Part shown: positions 17,652 to 25,754 of the stretch, in pieces | Layout of the letters: the number at the start of each line of letters is the position of its first letter | Numbering within the stretch: position 1 is the first letter of the stretch | Assembly: GCF_025398335.1 (NCBI RefSeq) | Contig: NZ_JAODOO010000001.1 | Coordinates: 62,001 to 126,000, forward strand | Direction of reading: 5' to 3' | Source: Clostridium sp. CX1 | Lineage (GTDB): Bacteria; Bacillota; Clostridia; Clostridiales; Clostridiaceae | DNA: 64,000 bases | Notes under the pieces: model-generated | The model's input: only the letters and a program-made list of their open reading frames with translations | What the model was told of the DNA's origin: nothing | The model's database searches: none | Made by a program: the position numbers and the translations under genes

Positions 17652-18278
17652 ATGATGTATTGCAACAACTGTCCTTATTGGAGAAATTATTATTATAAAG
17701 AAAACTTACAACAAGAGGATTATAGGGAAAAAAATACAGATTGTTCCGGGGAGTGTGGCTATAGAAACGCTGTAAGAGCAGAATTATTAAATTCACCGGT
17801 TTTTTTAAATGGTGTAAATGTTAGCAGCAATCAATTTCCAGCTCTTAATTTTAAACCTTATGGTTCAGTATACTCTTATATTTATATACCAGCAGTTCAA
17901 TTATCAAAGGCAGGGGCTGTAGTTAGATGGGCTGGGTATACACAGGGTTTGACTATAAACTTCCCTAATAGTGGCAATAATGAGGCTATGCAGAGAGATA
18001 TAGATTTTTTAAGAGAAGAAAGTTCAACTCAAAAGGATTATGAAGCTACTTATCAAAGTTTTCCCAATAAGTCTGTTTTAAAGGTTACTAGGGTTACAGC
18101 AAGTTCTATACAGTTTGAAGAAAAACCTTTGATTTCAACTGGAAATTATGTTGGCAGATATACAGTAGGACAAAGCTATCCATTTTTTGAAGACGCAGAT
18201 ATGGGAGGAAAGAGGTATATTATCATAAAAGATAACTTTGGGGTATGGCATGTTTTCATGTATACCGTAAGAATATAG
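17652..18278 (+). CDS. Cys-rich N-terminus plus copper-amine-oxidase-type stalk domain, unknown function
   Basis: A 208-residue protein without a signal peptide. The first 40 residues hold five Cys and many Tyr (CNNCPYWRNYYYK; CSGECGY). A region like the copper amine oxidase N-terminal stalk domain follows: PVFLNGVNVSS, then YIYIPAVQLSKAGAVVRW. The C-terminal half is not recognised. AGGAG lies 8 bases before the ATGATG start. Such stalk domains occur in cell-surface and spore-surface proteins of Clostridia. The Tyr/Cys-rich head would suit cross-linking in a coat, which is inference supported only by the neighbouring CotF operon. Confidence 0.5.
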   Translation: MMYCNNCPYWRNYYYKENLQQEDYREKNTDCSGECGYRNAVRAELLNSPVFLNGVNVSSNQFPALNFKPYGSVYSYIYIPAVQLSKAGAVVRWAGYTQGLTINFPNSGNNEAMQRDIDFLREESSTQKDYEATYQSFPNKSVLKVTRVTASSIQFEEKPLISTGNYVGRYTVGQSYPFFEDADMGGKRYIIIKDNFGVWHVFMYTVRI

Positions 18279-18296
18279 TTATACTAGTAAAATTAT

Positions 18297-18330
18297 AAAA
18301 TGGCGCAGAGTATATATCTGTGCCATTTTA
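18297..18330. terminator. Bidirectional terminator
   Basis: A long stem, AAAATGGCGCAGA pairing with TCTGTGCCATTTT (one G-T/mismatch position), with T-rich flanks on both strands. It lies between the stalk-domain gene and the end of the convergent CotF operon. Confidence 0.88.
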
Positions 18331-18404
18331 TAATGTGCTATTCTGACTCTTGAAGAAGAGTATAATCCCTAAGTAGGGCTTTGTAATAGAAGGAGGACTA
18401 TTTA

Positions 18405-18704
18405 TTATTTTCCTGCAAGGTTTAAGGCTGTTTCAGTAGTTTGCATATCTACCTTAAATTGTTCTTGTAAATTATAGGCATGATAATAACCTTTTCTCAT
18501 CATATAACTTGAAATTACTTCATGAGTGGTTATAGCATCGTTAAGCTGTCTTCTTAATGTGGATCTTATTTCTGGAGATGTTGTTTCTGTAAGAGCTATT
18601 GAATAGTTTCTGACAGCACTTTTAGCAGAGACTAAAAAATCTGTAGCTATAACCTGATCACTTAACTTATCCATTCCAGTAAGAGTTTCTATTAATGCGT
18701 TCAT
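18405..18704 (-). CDS. CotF-family spore coat protein
   Basis: A 99-residue, mostly helical protein of the coat F family. Recognisable blocks are DFLVSAKSAVRNYSIALTE, then SPEIRSTLRRQLNDA and a C-terminal SYMMRKGYYHAYNLQEQF, typical of CotF-like proteins that resemble ferritin-like four-helix bundles. It is the last gene of a five-gene minus-strand operon and follows the 75-residue partner by 25 bases. It is clearly paralogous to the gene at 20149-20511, sharing the AVRN-I/C-SIALTE and YH-NLQ/EQF patterns. Expected to be made in the mother cell; no sigma-E or sigma-K promoter could be assigned. Confidence 0.85.
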   Translation of the reverse strand: MNALIETLTGMDKLSDQVIATDFLVSAKSAVRNYSIALTETTSPEIRSTLRRQLNDAITTHEVISSYMMRKGYYHAYNLQEQFKVDMQTTETALNLAGK

Positions 18705-18729
18705 AACTTCACCTTCTTTCTACATTAGC

Positions 18730-18957
18730 TTAAGATTTTGTATTTTCTGAAACAGCAATACTTGATTGTTCTAGAAGACCTTTTAATTCTCTTATATGTT
18801 GTTCGCCTGTAGTAACATCCTGTTGTAAAATTGACTTTAATTCATTATCAGAAACTAAGGGTGACATAGTAACTGATTTTGTAAGGGAAAGATTTTTAAG
18901 GGTTAACAATTCATGCAGCTGCATAGTTTCACTTGGTGCAAAGCCTTTTTGATCCAT
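18730..18957 (-). CDS. Small CotF-associated protein, paralogue of 20565-20774
   Basis: A 75-residue helical protein with the N-terminal pattern PSETMQLHELLTLKN and a C-terminal helix EQHIRELKGLLEQSS. It closely parallels the protein at 20565-20774 (PNETMQVHEMLNLK and IKDLQNLLE). Both sit directly upstream of a CotF-family gene. The pattern resembles the N-terminal half of longer spore coat proteins of this family, so the two adjacent genes may supply two halves of one bundle. A GGAGG site precedes the ATG. It follows the alcohol dehydrogenase gene by 36 bases. Confidence 0.7.
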   Translation of the reverse strand: MDQKGFAPSETMQLHELLTLKNLSLTKSVTMSPLVSDNELKSILQQDVTTGEQHIRELKGLLEQSSIAVSENTKS

Positions 18958-18993
18958 ATTTTATCCTCCTTAGTTAAATTTAAATAGGGTTTT

Positions 18994-20130
18994 TTATGGT
19001 TTAAGAACAACTTTTATGCAATCTTCAGTTTTTGTATCAAAAACCTCATAGCCATGAGGTGCTTCATCCAGTGGCAGTCTGTGGGTAATAATATCACTTG
19101 GATCAACCTTTCCTTCGGAAAGTAATTTATAAAGGGTTGGCATATAAGGAATTACCGGTGCCTGACCTGTTCTTATATTGATGTTGCGATTCATTATATC
19201 ACCAAAAGGAAAGGCATTATATCTGCCGCCATAAACTCCTGTTACTTGTATCATTCCGCCTTTTTTAACTGCTTGAGTAGCCATAACGAAAGCACCTAGT
19301 GCTCCACTTTGAAGTTTTAAACCGGAGCCTACAAATTCCATTGGTGTCATTTTCCCATCCATTCCTACGCAGTCTATAACAATATCCGCTCCACCATGGG
19401 TAATTTCTTTTAAATATTCACCAGTATTTTGATGTTGTTCAAAGTTAACTATTTCAACTTTATTATGTTTTTTAGCATGCTGCAGACGGTAATCTATGTA
19501 ATCCACAGCAATAACTCTTTCGGCACCGTGAAGCCAAGCAAATTTTTGAGCTAAAAGTCCTATAGGTCCACAGCCTAGAATAATAACTGTACTTCCCTTT
19601 TTCACACCAGCATTTTCTACACTCCAGTAAGCAGTTGCCATAGCATCTGACATTAACAGCAGCTTTTCATCCTCTACCTCACAATCATCAGGGATGCGGA
19701 AAGGAGTAAAGTTTCCATAAGGCACTCTCATATACTCCGCTTGGCCTCCAGGGTATCCGCCAAAGGTTTCTGTATATCCAAAAAATCCTCCAGCCTCACC
19801 ATTGGGATTGGAGTTATCACACATACAGGTTAAATCGTGTTTACAAAAAAAGCATTCTCCACAGCTTACATTAAAGGGTACGATTACTCTGTCACCTTTT
19901 TTAAGTTTATCAACGGCTGGGCCAACTTCTTCAACAATGCCCATAGGTTCATGTCCTATAATATAGTCAGGATGGATATTGGGAATCATATCATGAATAA
20001 GATGTAAGTCGGAGCCGCATATTGCTGTACTTGTAATCTTCACGATGATGTCATCAGGTTTTTGAATTTTAGGTGCTTGCACCTCTTTAACTTTCACATT
20101 TTTTATTCCTTGAAATGTTACAGCCTTCAT
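18994..20130 (-). CDS. Zinc-dependent alcohol dehydrogenase (formaldehyde-dehydrogenase-like)
   Basis: A 378-residue medium-chain dehydrogenase. The catalytic zinc site has Cys in STAICGSDLHLIHD and His-Glu in IIGHEPMG. The structural zinc loop CGECFFCKHDLTCMC is intact. The NAD(P)-binding Rossmann motif is GCGPIGLLAQ. The insertion and overall length fit the glutathione-independent formaldehyde dehydrogenase-like subgroup. GGAGGTAAATTAT precedes the ATG. It lies in the middle of a coat-protein operon, 18 bases after one CotF gene and 36 bases before the next pair. Similar dehydrogenases are found beside coat genes in other Clostridia. Its spore role and substrate are unknown. Confidence 0.88.
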   Translation of the reverse strand: MKAVTFQGIKNVKVKEVQAPKIQKPDDIIVKITSTAICGSDLHLIHDMIPNIHPDYIIGHEPMGIVEEVGPAVDKLKKGDRVIVPFNVSCGECFFCKHDLTCMCDNSNPNGEAGGFFGYTETFGGYPGGQAEYMRVPYGNFTPFRIPDDCEVEDEKLLLMSDAMATAYWSVENAGVKKGSTVIILGCGPIGLLAQKFAWLHGAERVIAVDYIDYRLQHAKKHNKVEIVNFEQHQNTGEYLKEITHGGADIVIDCVGMDGKMTPMEFVGSGLKLQSGALGAFVMATQAVKKGGMIQVTGVYGGRYNAFPFGDIMNRNINIRTGQAPVIPYMPTLYKLLSEGKVDPSDIITHRLPLDEAPHGYEVFDTKTEDCIKVVLKP

Positions 20131-20148
20131 TATAATTTACCTCCTAAG

Positions 20149-20511
20149 TTATTTTTCCGGAGTTGCAAAGGTACCAAGTCTACTTGTATCCCCTGGAAAT
20201 AGGTTTAAACTGGCAATTTGACTTGCGGTTTGTGATGATTCAATATCCATTTGAAATTGTTTTTCTAGATTAACAGGATGAAACCACCCTTTTTCTATCA
20301 TAAGGTTGGATAGCTCCTCGTGGAGGTTGAGGGCAGTATCTAGTTGGGTGCGTAAAACCGCTTTCACTTCTGGAGTAGCAGATTCCGTTAGTGCTATTGC
20401 ACAATTCCTTACCCCATTTTTCACATTTAATAAAAAAGCTAAGGACATAGTCGCATCAACAAGCTTAGGCATTCCTTCAGCATTTCGTAGTTCTAAATAG
20501 TCATTAATCAT
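20149..20511 (-). CDS. CotF-family spore coat protein
   Basis: A 120-residue helical protein of the coat F family: SLAFLLNVKNGVRNCAIALT, then PEVKAVLRTQLDTALNLHEE and MIEKGWFHPVNLEKQFQMD. It is the longer paralogue of the gene at 18405-18704, with an extra C-terminal tail (LFPGDTSRLGTFATPEK). GAGGTAAAATAG precedes the ATG. It is the second gene of the operon, 53 bases after the 69-residue partner and 18 bases before the dehydrogenase. Confidence 0.85.
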   Translation of the reverse strand: MINDYLELRNAEGMPKLVDATMSLAFLLNVKNGVRNCAIALTESATPEVKAVLRTQLDTALNLHEELSNLMIEKGWFHPVNLEKQFQMDIESSQTASQIASLNLFPGDTSRLGTFATPEK

Positions 20512-20564
20512 CTATTTTACCTCCTGATATTACCCATACTGAGCTTAGTAACTACCATCTGCTC

Positions 20565-20774
20565 CTATCTTAACTTAGGAGCTTTTTCTAGTAGATTTTG
20601 TAAGTCCTTTATGGCTGTAATAGATTGTTGTACATCTTTTTCTAATAACCCTTTAAGCTCTTGGTCAAATACTACACCTTCCATCATTTTAGATGTGGTC
20701 ATACAAACAGTTTTCAAATTTAACATTTCATGAACCTGCATGGTTTCATTTGGAGCTAAATTTCCATTTTCCAT
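20565..20774 (-). CDS. Small CotF-associated protein, first gene of the coat operon
   Basis: A 69-residue helical protein, MENGNLAPNETMQVHEM onwards, paralogous to the protein at 18730-18957. A strong AGGAGGTGAG lies before the ATG. It heads the five-gene operon: this gene, CotF, dehydrogenase, second small protein, second CotF. No function is assigned beyond its place beside CotF-family genes. Confidence 0.7.
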   Translation of the reverse strand: MENGNLAPNETMQVHEMLNLKTVCMTTSKMMEGVVFDQELKGLLEKDVQQSITAIKDLQNLLEKAPKLR

Positions 20775-20886
20775 AGACTCACCTCCTTTTGCCTTATCTA
20801 ATGTATTTTTTCACTTGTAATGTTGGAATATACAATAAAATTTGAAGGTGTTAGTTTATAGATTAATAAAAAAGTGAAATTTAATT

Positions 20887-20920
20887 AAAAGGACACAGAT
20901 GTTATGAACTGTGCCCTTTT
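20887..20920 (-). terminator. Terminator after the L,D-transpeptidase gene
   Basis: On the minus strand AAAAGGGCACAG pairs with CTGTGTCCTTTT (one mismatch), followed by an AT-rich tail. It lies 34 bases beyond the transpeptidase stop and upstream of the coat operon. Confidence 0.8.
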
Positions 20921-20953
20921 AACTAAGAAGCTGCAGGAAATTTTATAGACTTG

Positions 20954-21334
20954 TTAAATAATTTTAACTGGTGTACCAATAGAGACTAGATTAAAAAGCT
21001 CAATAACATTAGCGTTAAGAAGACGGATACATCCATTAGAAACAGCTTTACCAATAGAGGAAGGGTTATTAGTACCATGAATACCGTAACCTCGAGCACT
21101 TAAGCCTAACCATCTTGCACCAAAGGGGCCTCCAGGGTTAACTGCTTTATTTATTATTGTGAAATTTCCCTTTGGGGTAGGGGTGGAAGGTTTACCCACA
21201 GCTACAACATAGCTTTTAAAAACCTTACCATCTTTATAAAGAGTAAGCCTACGAGCAGCTACATTAATGGTAATAGAATAGCTAGGTCTAGGAGCACGAA
21301 ATTGACAGGGAAATAAGAAATTAGAGAGAAACAT
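20954..21334 (-). CDS. Small L,D-transpeptidase (YkuD domain)
   Basis: A 126-residue protein that is almost only a YkuD catalytic domain. It starts YSITINVAARRLTLYKDGK and contains GNFTIINKAVNPGG, the catalytic His in GIHGTNNPSSIG, and the nucleophile Cys with Arg in SNGCIRLLN. It would form 3-3 cross-links in peptidoglycan. There is no clear signal peptide or LysM domain. This is unusual for a vegetative wall enzyme and would fit a spore-compartment enzyme. GGAGGT precedes the ATG. Monocistronic, between the coat operon and the beta-helix lipoprotein gene. Confidence 0.88.
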   Translation of the reverse strand: MFLSNFLFPCQFRAPRPSYSITINVAARRLTLYKDGKVFKSYVVAVGKPSTPTPKGNFTIINKAVNPGGPFGARWLGLSARGYGIHGTNNPSSIGKAVSNGCIRLLNANVIELFNLVSIGTPVKII

Positions 21335-21417
21335 AGTAACCTCCAGGTAGTATATTGTTTTTATTATATTATGATAAGGTAACGAATTTGGTTATTGTTC
21401 AATAATGTCTCCAGTTA

Positions 21418-21450
21418 TTTAAGGTTTGTTTAAGGTTTAATTAATAAAAT
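21418..21450 (+). promoter_or_regulatory. Tandem-repeat operator and -10 box of the beta-helix lipoprotein gene
   Basis: Two direct 11-bp repeats, TTTAAGGTTTG (21418-21428) and TTTAAGGTTTA (21429-21439), are followed after five bases by a TAAAAT -10 box (21445-21450). The repeats sit where a -35 would be, and no TTGACA is present. This is the classical layout for activation by an OmpR-type response regulator. The same 22 bases, spacing and -10 recur upstream of the VTC gene. Confidence 0.8.
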
Positions 21451-21502
21451 AAATACATGAACTTAGTTTTAAGATAAATGAACTAAAAAGGAGATTTACA
21501 TT

Positions 21503-23518
21503 ATGAATAGAAGATCAATTTACTATAAATTAGTTACTGCACTTGTGTGTACCACATTTTTGTATGCCTGCAGTCCTAATACTTCAACAAAAACTACCAC
21601 TGGAACTGAGGCGGCTACACAGACTAAAGCAAGTATTATTGGTGACAAGGCTATAAAAACTGTTATAGGTGGAGTGGTTACCTACGATAAAGATGACTAC
21701 TACAGTGACTGGAAAAAGGAAAATCCAAACTACATTGAATTAAAGGGAACTACTGCTAATTTAAAGGGTTCTGGTGCTGAGGTAAAAGACGGTAAAGTTA
21801 CTATAACTTCAGCAGGAGTGTATGCAATTAGTGGCAAATTGGATAATGGCCAGATTATTGTAGATGTTAAGGATAAGGGAACTGTTAAAGTTGTTTTAAA
21901 TGGTGCAGAAATAAAGAATTCTAATAATGCACCTATTTACGTAAAAAATGCAGGAAAAACAATTATTTCTCTACAGGAAGGTACAGAGAACTCAATAATA
22001 GATGGAGAAAAATATGTTTTAGCGGATGCTTCAACAGATGAGCCTAGTGCAGCAATCTTTAGTAAAGATAACCTTGTTATAAACGGAAAGGGTAAACTAA
22101 CTGTTAAGGGAAACTATAAGGATGGAATTACTAGTAAAGATGATTTAAAGATTACGGGAGGAAATATTCTAATTACCGCAGTTGATGACGGTTTAGTAGG
22201 ACGTGACATATTAGCGGTTAAAGAAGGTAGTATAACTATTGAATCTGGTGGAGATGCAGTGAAATCTACAAATGATACAGATAATACTAAAGGAATCGTA
22301 GCTATTGACAATGGAGTCTTTAATTTAAAAGCTGAAAAGGATGGAATACAGGCAGAAACAGCAGTGCTTATCGCAGATGGTTCCTTTAATATTACCACTG
22401 GCGGAGGAAGTGCAGTGGGCACTAAAAAAGCGGAAGAGGGCATGAAAGGACCAATGGACAATAAGGACAAAAATACCGCTGAGGCTAATACTGAAACAGA
22501 AACAGAAAGTAAAAAAGCAATAAAAGCGTCTAGTGATATAGGAATCGCTGGAGGCACCTTTAGTATAGATTCTGCTGATGATTCTATACACAGCAATAAC
22601 AACGCTATTATAGAAGGCGGTAACTTTACAATTACTTCTGGTGACGATGGAATTCATGCTGATACAACTTTAGGTATAAAAGGTGGAAAAATAAATATTA
22701 CAAAGAGTTATGAAGGCATAGAAGCTTCTATAGTAACAATTTCAGAAGGTGAAATATATGTTACTTCCAGCGATGACGGTATAAATGCTGGTGGAGGTGC
22801 CGATGGATCATCAACAAATGGCCGTCCTGGACAGAATAATTTTAGTTCTTCAGGAAACAACAAGCTTAATATAAATGGTGGATATGTTGTAGTTAATTCT
22901 ACTGGTGATGGGTTAGATGCCAATGGATCAATATATATGACAAAAGGTACAGTAGTTGTAAGTGGTCCAACCTCTAATGGCAATGGTGCCTTAGATTACG
23001 ATGAAACTTTTGAAATGACTGGCGGCTTACTTGTATCTTCCGGAAGTTCTGGAATGGCACAAGGACCTTCTGATACATCAACTCAGTACTCAATAGTAAT
23101 GAATTATCCACAGACACAATTAGCAGGAACTATTGTAAACTTACAGGATAGTACAGGAAAAACCTTGGCAACCTTTGCACCTGTAAAGGATTATCAAACT
23201 GTAGTTATTAGCTCACCAGAACTTAAAAAGGGTGGAACATATACACTGTATTCAGGGGGAAAGTCAACTGGAGCTGAAAAGGGAGGGCTTTATACTGATG
23301 GAAAATATGAGAATGGAACAAAAGTCGTAGAGTTTACTATTTCAAACTCAGTAACATGGCTCAACGAATCTGGCGTAACAACTGCTAAAAGTTTCAACCC
23401 AGGAGGTGGACATGGAGGTCAAGGAGGTCCAAGAGGACAGCGTCCATCAGGAATGCAAGGTGAAAATCCAGCGGGGGCTCAAGATCAAGTACCTCCTGCA
23501 GAGCAAAGCGAGCAATAG
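21503..23518 (+). CDS. Large beta-helix carbohydrate-binding-like lipoprotein (Cthe_2159 type)
   Basis: A 671-residue exported lipoprotein with lipobox LYAC (acylated Cys at residue 23). The body is made of repeated beta-strand turns with recurring DDGI/GDGI/DDSIH patterns (DGITSKDDLKITGG, SDDGINAGGG), as in the calcium-binding, polygalacturonate-binding beta-helix family known from Cthe_2159. The C-terminus (last 40 residues) is Gly/Gln/Pro-rich and probably disordered. AAAGGAG precedes the ATG. It is convergent with the sensor kinase operon and carries the same tandem-repeat operator as the VTC operon. It probably binds an acidic surface polymer; the ligand is unknown. Confidence 0.75.
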   Translation: MNRRSIYYKLVTALVCTTFLYACSPNTSTKTTTGTEAATQTKASIIGDKAIKTVIGGVVTYDKDDYYSDWKKENPNYIELKGTTANLKGSGAEVKDGKVTITSAGVYAISGKLDNGQIIVDVKDKGTVKVVLNGAEIKNSNNAPIYVKNAGKTIISLQEGTENSIIDGEKYVLADASTDEPSAAIFSKDNLVINGKGKLTVKGNYKDGITSKDDLKITGGNILITAVDDGLVGRDILAVKEGSITIESGGDAVKSTNDTDNTKGIVAIDNGVFNLKAEKDGIQAETAVLIADGSFNITTGGGSAVGTKKAEEGMKGPMDNKDKNTAEANTETETESKKAIKASSDIGIAGGTFSIDSADDSIHSNNNAIIEGGNFTITSGDDGIHADTTLGIKGGKINITKSYEGIEASIVTISEGEIYVTSSDDGINAGGGADGSSTNGRPGQNNFSSSGNNKLNINGGYVVVNSTGDGLDANGSIYMTKGTVVVSGPTSNGNGALDYDETFEMTGGLLVSSGSSGMAQGPSDTSTQYSIVMNYPQTQLAGTIVNLQDSTGKTLATFAPVKDYQTVVISSPELKKGGTYTLYSGGKSTGAEKGGLYTDGKYENGTKVVEFTISNSVTWLNESGVTTAKSFNPGGGHGGQGGPRGQRPSGMQGENPAGAQDQVPPAEQSEQ

Positions 23519-23573
23519 AGTGATTAAAACTAAACTATAATAATTAAAGTTCTTTACTTCTAGGAATTTATTT

Positions 23574-23624
23574 AAAAGGAGCTACTCATAGTGATTAAAA
23601 AATTGCTATGAGCAGCTCCTTTTA
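23574..23624. terminator. Bidirectional terminator between lipoprotein and sensor kinase genes
   Basis: AAAAGGAGCTACTCATAG pairs with CTATGAGCAGCTCCTTTT across a loop of about 14 bases. Both strands have T-rich ends. It lies between two convergent genes. Confidence 0.9.
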
Positions 23625-23677
23625 AAGTTTATTTAGAGAAAGCAGGCTGTGAAGCAGCCAACTTTCCATATTAGTTT

Positions 23678-24943
23678 TTATTTTAGTAAAGTATTCTCCA
23701 CAGGAGGAAGTTCAACTGTGAAGACTGTATCTTCATTTATATTACTTTTAACGGATATTTTACCCTTATGCTGTTCTACTATAGCTCTTGCTATAGACAG
23801 TCCTAATCCATAGCCTCCACTATTCTTGGAGCGAGACTTATCAACCCGGTAAAATCGGTCAAAAACCTTGTCTAGATGATCTTTAGATATTCCTTTGCCA
23901 GTATTGCATACTGTAAGCACTGCTTTAGTATTATGTTTTTTAAATGAAAGGGAAATTTTCCCCTGAGGGTTTGTATATTTTAAAGCATTATCCAACAATA
24001 TCATTACAACCTGTTTAATTTGTTCGCTATTTCCATAGGCTATAATATCAGGTTCAATATCATAATCAAGCAAAATATTATTCTCAAAAATAGAAGCTTC
24101 CATTGTTAAAACAATATTCTCTATAGCCTCACTTAAATCAAAATTAGTAAAAATTAGTTTTATATCTGAGTGGTCTACTTGGGCAAGGTATAACAAATCA
24201 TTAGTTAGTTTGGTCATTCTCCCCACCTCAGATTTTATTAAATAAATCCACTTAGATTGATTTTTTATGGTATCTTCATCATTTGATAAAAGTACTTCAG
24301 CATTGGTATTTATAACAGATAAAGGTGTCTTTAATTCATGTGAGGCATCTGCAATAAACTGTTTCTGCCTATCAAAGGTTTCTTTAATAGGTTTTATAGA
24401 TTTATTGGCGAAGAATCTACTTATAAAGAAAATTGCCACAAGCATAACTAAAGCTACAGTTGAAAAAGTGTAAATTAAATTTGTTAGATATGCGTACCTT
24501 GAAGTTATATCCAGAAATACTATTCTGTACCCAGAGCTATCTGGAAGCTTTTGAAGGATAAATTCCCAGTAAGTATCTTCAAGCTTAAACCTGCCGTTAT
24601 TTGAACCTTTGGATAAGGCTGTATCTTTTACTGTTTTATAAAATTTTTCATCCATATCAAATATAGAAAAGTAATTTGTTAAATTTTTATTATTATCAAT
24701 TGTTACTATGAAGGATATGGATCTTTCTACAGGAGGTTTTTCGTTATTATTATACAGATCAGGATCTATCGGATGATTTTTAGGCTTACGATTAAAATCT
24801 GACAACCTGTTCAGTTCCATATTTATATCATTGCGAACATTTTTGTAGGTGATTAAATATATACTTGTAAAAGAAAGTATCATCATAATTGAGATAATAA
24901 CTAAATTCAAGATTAAAAATCTATTTCTAAGTTTTTTAAACAT
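23678..24943 (-). CDS. Membrane sensor histidine kinase
   Basis: A 421-residue HisKA-type kinase. TM1 spans about residues 9-33, an extracytoplasmic sensor region about 34-153, and TM2 about 154-176. The phospho-acceptor is His202 in FIADASHELKTPLSVI. The ATPase domain has the N box LLDNALKYT, then FDRFYRVDKSRSK and GGYGLGLSIA. The region between TM2 and the H box is short, so a full HAMP domain is doubtful. The sensor domain is rich in Asp, Asn, Lys and Pro and matches no named family that I recognise. It lies 31 bases after the response regulator gene. Confidence 0.93.
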   Translation of the reverse strand: MFKKLRNRFLILNLVIISIMMILSFTSIYLITYKNVRNDINMELNRLSDFNRKPKNHPIDPDLYNNNEKPPVERSISFIVTIDNNKNLTNYFSIFDMDEKFYKTVKDTALSKGSNNGRFKLEDTYWEFILQKLPDSSGYRIVFLDITSRYAYLTNLIYTFSTVALVMLVAIFFISRFFANKSIKPIKETFDRQKQFIADASHELKTPLSVINTNAEVLLSNDEDTIKNQSKWIYLIKSEVGRMTKLTNDLLYLAQVDHSDIKLIFTNFDLSEAIENIVLTMEASIFENNILLDYDIEPDIIAYGNSEQIKQVVMILLDNALKYTNPQGKISLSFKKHNTKAVLTVCNTGKGISKDHLDKVFDRFYRVDKSRSKNSGGYGLGLSIARAIVEQHKGKISVKSNINEDTVFTVELPPVENTLLK

Positions 24944-24974
24944 AATGAACTCCTTAATTGAATATGGTTTATAT

Positions 24975-25649
24975 TTAGTTTGATTCTAAAATATATCCAA
25001 CTCCTCTAACTGTATTAATAGTGGTCTTAGATTTTAGATAAGTTAGTTTTTTCCTTAAAAATGAGATATAAACTTCTACGTGATTATGTTCCACTTCAGA
25101 GTCGAAGCCCCACAGTTTTTCAATTATTAATTCCTTGGGGGAAACTAAGTTTTTTCTCGTAATAAGCAGCTCTAGAAGCTGAGCTTCCTTCAATATTAGT
25201 TTAATCTCTTTACTGTCCTTAGTTAGCTTTAAAGTAGAGGTGTTTAACTGTAAGTCACCAAATTTTAAGGTGTTGTCCTGTTGTACCTCGCCTTTTCTTC
25301 TCGATATAGCTCTGATTCTAGCAAGAAGTTCTTCGCTTGCAAAAGGCTTTGCTAAATAATCGTCAGCGCCACTATCAAGTCCTACCACCTTATCGCTTAT
25401 TTCTCCTCTTGCAGTTAAAAGTATAACAGGAGTAGAAATTTCTTCTTTCCTAATATTTTTAAGAATACTTATACCATCCATTTTAGGAAGCATTATATCT
25501 AGTATTATTAAATCATAGATGCCGCTTAGGGCGTTATCCAGACCACTCTCACCATCGTTAACGGCGTCAACAGTATAATTATTTTTCCTTAATATTTGTG
25601 CTAAAGCCTCGGCTAAAGGAAGTTCATCTTCTACTATTAAGATTCTCAT
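24975..25649 (-). CDS. OmpR-family response regulator
   Basis: A 224-residue two-domain regulator. The receiver has the acidic pair Glu7-Asp8 (IVEDE), phospho-acceptor Asp51 (LILDIMLPKMDG), Thr in LLTARG and Lys in YLAKPF. The C-terminal winged helix ends in VEVYISFLRKKL and TVRGVGYILE. It pairs with the sensor kinase downstream. A degenerate copy of the tandem repeat found before the lipoprotein and VTC genes lies before its own start, so it probably controls all three units including itself. OmpR-type proteins bind as head-to-tail dimers to such 11-bp repeats. Confidence 0.95.
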   Translation of the reverse strand: MRILIVEDELPLAEALAQILRKNNYTVDAVNDGESGLDNALSGIYDLIILDIMLPKMDGISILKNIRKEEISTPVILLTARGEISDKVVGLDSGADDYLAKPFASEELLARIRAISRRKGEVQQDNTLKFGDLQLNTSTLKLTKDSKEIKLILKEAQLLELLITRKNLVSPKELIIEKLWGFDSEVEHNHVEVYISFLRKKLTYLKSKTTINTVRGVGYILESN

Positions 25650-25684
25650 TATATTTCCCTCTTTTCTCTTAGATATATCTATTT

Positions 25685-25718
25685 ATTATATCATAAGAAA
25701 CCTTTAATAAAGCTTAAA
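25685..25718 (-). promoter_or_regulatory. Degenerate tandem-repeat operator and -10 box of the response regulator operon
   Basis: Read on the minus strand, TTTAAGCTTTA (25718-25708) and TTAAAGGTTTC (25707-25697) match the two-repeat operator at 18 of 22 positions. After six bases a TATAAT -10 box follows (25690-25685). This suggests autoregulation of the kinase/regulator operon, with a weaker site and a better -10 than the two target promoters. Confidence 0.6.
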
Positions 25719-25754
25719 TACAATCTGTCTAAATCATTAGCACAGTTAAAAATA

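Noticed and set aside
22114-22983. Several minus-strand open frames opposite the beta-helix lipoprotein gene
   Set aside because: They are by-products of the repetitive, low-complexity coding sequence. The plus strand encodes a coherent lipoprotein with signal peptide and repeats.
21503-23518. The repeated motifs as a tandem DNA repeat or CRISPR-like array
   Set aside because: The repetition is at protein level with variable spacing and codons; there are no identical direct repeats with unique spacers. No CRISPR array was seen anywhere in the window.
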